This document shows, piece after piece, positions 61,055 through 64,000 of a DNA stretch of 64,000 nt. The position numbers and the translations under genes were made by a program. Origin of the DNA: Mycolicibacterium porcinum (GTDB lineage Bacteria > Actinomycetota > Actinomycetes > Mycobacteriales > Mycobacteriaceae); contig MSTD01000005.1 of NCBI GenBank assembly GCA_001942045.1, positions 6,632-70,631 of the forward strand, given 5' to 3'. A model generated the notes under the pieces. That model did no database searches and was not told the DNA's origin. It was given only the letters and a program-made list of their open reading frames with translations. The stretch's first letter is position 1. Each line of letters begins with the position of its first letter.

Positions 61055-61816
61055 TCACGGATGTAGGTTCCATTGGCCCACGTCGGAGGCCAAGGCATCG
61101 TTGACGTCGACGCGGAGGCCGCCGACTACTGGTCCGGGATTCGACGCGGTGTCGATCACTCGCTGGTAGAGCACCGCGGCAGGATGGACCTGACCGCCGG
61201 ACCAGGACCGGGTCTGCCAGGCCCAGGCGCGGCCCGGGGTACTCGACCTGCCGATCACTCCATCCTCGATCGCCCACTGGCACGGCCGGATACCCGCGTA
61301 GATGCCGGTGCGCTGGACTCCGATGACCGAGTTGATTCCGCGAAACCACGGTAGTGCGACGTTGTTCCAGGTGTTGCGGTCGATGTCGTCGTCGACGCTG
61401 AAGAAGACCGGTGCGCTCTTTCCGCCACCTGCCGCGGTGTGCAGTTGCCAGGCGGTGCGGGCGTCGGCGACGCCGCCGGGGTACCCGCGGGTGAAGTCCG
61501 ATGGTGCCGTCCCGCCCGGCTTGCCGTATTGGAAGTTGCTGACGATGACGAGCCCTGCAGCGGTGAGCTGGCGGGCATAGGGCAGGGTGATCGGCTTGGC
61601 GCCGAAGGACGATCCGGGACGTGACGTCGCGACGTAGTTGATCACCCCGGAGTGGCCCGCGGCCCGGATGTCCTGCGCCGGAATCTGGCGCATGGCGAAG
61701 TCGATCAGCGTGGGAGCGGCGGCCGACGCCGGAGGCGCGCCGAGGCCCGCTGCGGCCACACCCAGCCCGGCCAGCGCCGCGGCACAGCGCAGCGCGTCAC
61801 GGCGGGAAACCTCCAC
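61055..61816 (-). CDS. DUF1906 glycoside-hydrolase-like protein, Tat-exported (Rv2525c-like)
   Basis: A 253-residue protein with a twin-arginine signal (SRRDALRCAAALAGLGVAAA, cleavage near ASAAAP). The mature domain looks like the DUF1906 family: LIDFAMRQIPAQDI, INYVATSRPG, VIVSNFQYGKPGGT, APVFFSVDDDID and AWQTRSWSGG, with acidic residues in the SVDDD strand as in TIM-barrel lysozyme-like proteins. Rv2525c has been linked to cell-wall metabolism. The start is GTG or ATG 61816 from the family N-terminus. Confidence 0.85.
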   Translation of the reverse strand: MEVSRRDALRCAAALAGLGVAAAGLGAPPASAAAPTLIDFAMRQIPAQDIRAAGHSGVINYVATSRPGSSFGAKPITLPYARQLTAAGLVIVSNFQYGKPGGTAPSDFTRGYPGGVADARTAWQLHTAAGGGKSAPVFFSVDDDIDRNTWNNVALPWFRGINSVIGVQRTGIYAGIRPCQWAIEDGVIGRSSTPGRAWAWQTRSWSGGQVHPAAVLYQRVIDTASNPGPVVGGLRVDVNDALASDVGQWNLHP

Positions 61817-61940
61817 GACGTGATGTTAACAATGTGGCTGCTGCGACAGCTGTGGCGACGCGCGAACCCCTCCGGTTTCGATGCGGCACCGTTATCCAGG
61901 CAGTGAGGTCCTGAGGGGACCCCGAAACGCACACGCGTCG

Positions 61941-62081
61941 TTATGACAACAGCACGGCCAGTGCCGCGAGCACCACCACAACCACGAGGACGGCCAGGGC
62001 GACAGCCGCCCAGCGGTTGTTCTTGGCCCAGATCCGTACCGACGGCACGGTGATGTAGATGTGCGGTTCCGCGCTGACCAT
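61941..62081 (-). CDS. 46-residue single-pass membrane protein
   Basis: ATG 62081 has a strong GAGGAGG ribosome site 5 nt upstream. The product is MVSAEPHIYITVPSVRIWAK, then a basic/aromatic stretch NNRWAA, then one transmembrane helix (VALAVLVVVVVLAALAVLL) to the end. The gene ends 16 bp before the topoisomerase gene's upstream edge would begin on the other side, and lies downstream in the same direction (19 bp after its stop codon). The clear ribosome site and membrane pattern support coding. Function unknown. Confidence 0.72.
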   Translation of the reverse strand: MVSAEPHIYITVPSVRIWAKNNRWAAVALAVLVVVVVLAALAVLLS

Positions 62082-62100
62082 GGAGCCTCCTCGTGGTTGT

Positions 62101-64000
62101 CTACTCGGTCGCGGTATCGGGTGCCGGAGTCACGTCAGCGCCGCCTGCACCCTTAACCGAAGCCTTGGCGCGATTCTCGGCCCGGACGGCCCGCTTTCCC
62201 CGCACGAACCCGGTCGGGGAGATCGACGCCGATAGCAGCGCATCCTCGCCGTTGACGAACGGATGGAATCCGACACCTGCGCCGCCGCGACCCTTGACCG
62301 GGATGTCGGCGACTTCGGTCACCTTCCAACCCTTTTCGGAGATCGACAGGATGGCTTCGCCGTTGCGACACGAGATGGGCAGCGCCGCGATGACTTCGTC
62401 TCCGTCGCCGGCAAGCTTCACCCCGGCCACACCGTTACCCGCCACGCCCTGCGGATTGACCGCGGCCGGGTCGATGCGCAGGATCTTCCCGCGTCGCGTG
62501 ACCAGCGCCAGGTGGTAGCCGTCCGCCAGCACCCCGGAACGCAGCAGGCCGGTGATGTCCGGTGCCACCGGGATGTCGCGAATCTTGAACGGCAGACCGT
62601 TGCCTGCGGTGAACTTGACCCGCCCGTCGGTCCACACTGCCCAGCCGAGACCCGAGGTGAGCAGCTCGCCGTGGCTGTCGGAGAACACGCCGCGGTCATC
62701 GAGCCGCCAGGAGGCGTTGATCTTCCGCTCGCGCGGGCCGTCGTCGTCGGAGCTCGACGCTGTCGGGGCGGCATCGAAGTCCAGCACGGTGCGGCGGTCG
62801 AACTCGGGGCCCTTGAACAGCTTTGCGGTCTCCACCAACTCCTTGTCGATCACCACCCGGCGCGCATCGGGATTGTCGACCAGTTCGGTGAGCTCGGCGA
62901 ACTCGGCGTCCAGCTTCTCGGCTTCGGCCTGCAGCTCGATCACGTCGAGCTTGGTCAGGCGTCGAAGTTGCAGGCTCAGAACATAATCGGCCTGCTCGGA
63001 GTCGATGGAGAAGTGTTCCTGCAAGCCCTGACGCGCCTCGTCGACGGTCTCGGACGCTCGGATGATCGCCACCGCGGTGTCGATGTCGAGGTGGATCTTC
63101 ATCAATCCGGCGACCAGGTGGCGCCGTGCGGAGACCTTGTCCAGGTGGTACTCGCTGCGGCGCAAGACCACCGAATCCCGCAGACGCAGGAAGGCGGAGA
63201 TCAGCTCCCGGACCGACCACCAGCGGGGTACCCGATCCTCGTCGAGAGCGACCAGGCTGGCGGCGAAGGTCGACTCCAGCGGGGTCAGGGCAAGGAGTTG
63301 TTCGCGGATCGCCTCGGCGCTGTGGCCGCGCTTGGCGGTGACCACGATGCGTAGCCCGTTGCGGCGGTCGGTCAGGTCCGACATGTCGGCCACGCCGGAC
63401 AGCTCGCCGGACTCGACGAGTGCCCGGATCCGGTCCTGCACAGTGTTACTCGCGACACCGGGCGGAAGCTCGGTGATGATGCAGTTCTTTCCGTCGACGG
63501 ACACCGTCCCCCGCACCGTGAACTGGCCGCGACCCGTGGTGATGTACTCGCGCAGCCCGGCGGTGCCGACGACGGTCGCGCCGCATCCCCAGTCGGGACC
63601 GGGGATGAGCTTGACCAGCCTGTCGTCGGTCATGTTCGGGGTTTTCAGTAGCGCCCGGCAGGCGGCGAGCACCTCGCGGGGATTGTGGGCCGGCACCTTG
63701 GTGGCCCACCCCTCGGCGATGCCGACGGCGCCGTTGCACAGGAGCACCGGCCACTGGGCCGGCAGCCAGGTCGGCTCGGTCCATTCCCCGTCGAAGGTTT
63801 GGACCATCGGCACCGCATGACTGTCGAGTTCGGCGGTCAGGGCCGCACCTTGAGCGGACAGCCGCATCTCGGTGTATCGGTCGGCGGCGGGAATGTCGCC
63901 CTGGATGCGGGGGAAAGCGCCTTGTCCGTCAATGACTTTGACCCGTTGGAACTCGGCGGCCATCAGGGCCGCTGCCCCGTACATCGACGCGCCGCCGTGC
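62101..64000 (-). CDS. Type IIA topoisomerase A subunit (ParC/GyrA-like), 5' end cut by window edge
   Basis: At least 633 residues with the N-terminus beyond the right edge. The catalytic Tyr is in DRYTEMRL after VIDGQGAF, preceded by HGGAS where gyrases have HGDxS. The tower and coiled-coil follow (LDKVSARRHLVAGLMKIHLD, then SLQLRRLTKLDVIELQAEAE), then a beta-pinwheel C-terminal domain with Gly-rich blades but no clear GyrA box (QRRGGKG). So this is a second topoisomerase rather than gyrase, possibly the atypical TopoNM-like enzyme described in M. smegmatis. Confidence 0.87.
   Translation of the reverse strand, partial: HGGASMYGAAALMAAEFQRVKVIDGQGAFPRIQGDIPAADRYTEMRLSAQGAALTAELDSHAVPMVQTFDGEWTEPTWLPAQWPVLLCNGAVGIAEGWATKVPAHNPREVLAACRALLKTPNMTDDRLVKLIPGPDWGCGATVVGTAGLREYITTGRGQFTVRGTVSVDGKNCIITELPPGVASNTVQDRIRALVESGELSGVADMSDLTDRRNGLRIVVTAKRGHSAEAIREQLLALTPLESTFAASLVALDEDRVPRWWSVRELISAFLRLRDSVVLRRSEYHLDKVSARRHLVAGLMKIHLDIDTAVAIIRASETVDEARQGLQEHFSIDSEQADYVLSLQLRRLTKLDVIELQAEAEKLDAEFAELTELVDNPDARRVVIDKELVETAKLFKGPEFDRRTVLDFDAAPTASSSDDDGPRERKINASWRLDDRGVFSDSHGELLTSGLGWAVWTDGRVKFTAGNGLPFKIRDIPVAPDITGLLRSGVLADGYHLALVTRRGKILRIDPAAVNPQGVAGNGVAGVKLAGDGDEVIAALPISCRNGEAILSISEKGWKVTEVADIPVKGRGGAGVGFHPFVNGEDALLSASISPTGFVRGKRAVRAENRAKASVKGAGGADVTPAPDTATE

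Noticed and set aside
61062..61071. TGTAGGTTCC resembling the transposon terminus
   Set aside because: It lies at the end of the DUF1906 coding sequence, and there are no TnsB-type repeats, no partner end and no duplication nearby.

Overview
The window comes from a high-GC actinobacterium, almost certainly a rapidly growing Mycobacterium (Mycolicibacterium). From the left edge to dnaB the gene order follows the M. tuberculosis Rv0037c-Rv0058 block: MFS transporter, YqgE protein, small membrane protein, proline-rich 28 kDa antigen homologue, leuS, MarR, GntR, F420-type oxidoreductase, alpha/beta hydrolase, ino1, PadR, DUF1707 protein, DUF5318 protein, ponA1, GT87-like membrane protein, rpsF-ssb-rpsR-rplI, dnaB. 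Extra genes sit inside this backbone: an SDR, a glucosylglycerate hydrolase, an amino-acid ABC cassette, a PhoX-like phosphatase and an ahpC-ahpF pair. Product identities rest on remembered family sequences and visible motifs; no database search was run.

DnaB (28887-31961) carries two inteins: a 138-residue mini-intein at the Walker A loop with the signature of class 3 inteins, and a 425-residue LAGLIDADG intein at the RESG|S site, where M. tuberculosis DnaB also has one.

The main discovery is a 24,627-bp Tn7-like transposon (31977-56603), 15 bp downstream of the dnaB stop codon. Its termini are TGTAGGTTCTCA and TGAGAACCTACA, it is flanked by a perfect 5-bp duplication (TCAGG), and each end carries repeated sites that look like TnsB-binding sites. 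The core is tnsA-tnsB-tnsC-tniQ, overlapping or tightly spaced, with the tnsA side next to dnaB. This matches the position and polarity of Tn7 next to glmS, so the dnaB 3' end is the likely attachment site. A decayed copy of the far end lies just after the core (39182-39256), suggesting a nested or tandem history.

The cargo (39453-56269) is a PucR-type regulator, a ten-gene minus-strand operon joined by 4- or 8-bp overlaps (54700 down to 41702, plus an imine-reductase-like gene 28 bp later), a divergent membrane protein, a truncated PuuB-like gene and an HxlR regulator. The operon encodes a Baeyer-Villiger-type monooxygenase, alpha/beta hydrolase, flavin amine oxidase, APC permease, an unknown protein, a glutamine-synthetase-like ligase, a PuuD-like hydrolase, a CoA ligase/enoyl-CoA hydratase fusion, an alcohol dehydrogenase and an aldehyde dehydrogenase. 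Together they suggest uptake and complete breakdown of an amine, either by gamma-glutamylation or by amine to ketone to ester/lactone to alcohol to aldehyde to acid to acyl-CoA.

The chromosome resumes with a DinB/maleylpyruvate-isomerase-like protein whose stop codon lies in the duplicated target, an FAD oxidoreductase, an SDR, a beta-lactamase-like lipoprotein, two exported proteins, a 46-residue membrane protein, and a type IIA topoisomerase A subunit cut by the right edge. No rRNA, tRNA or CRISPR array was seen.
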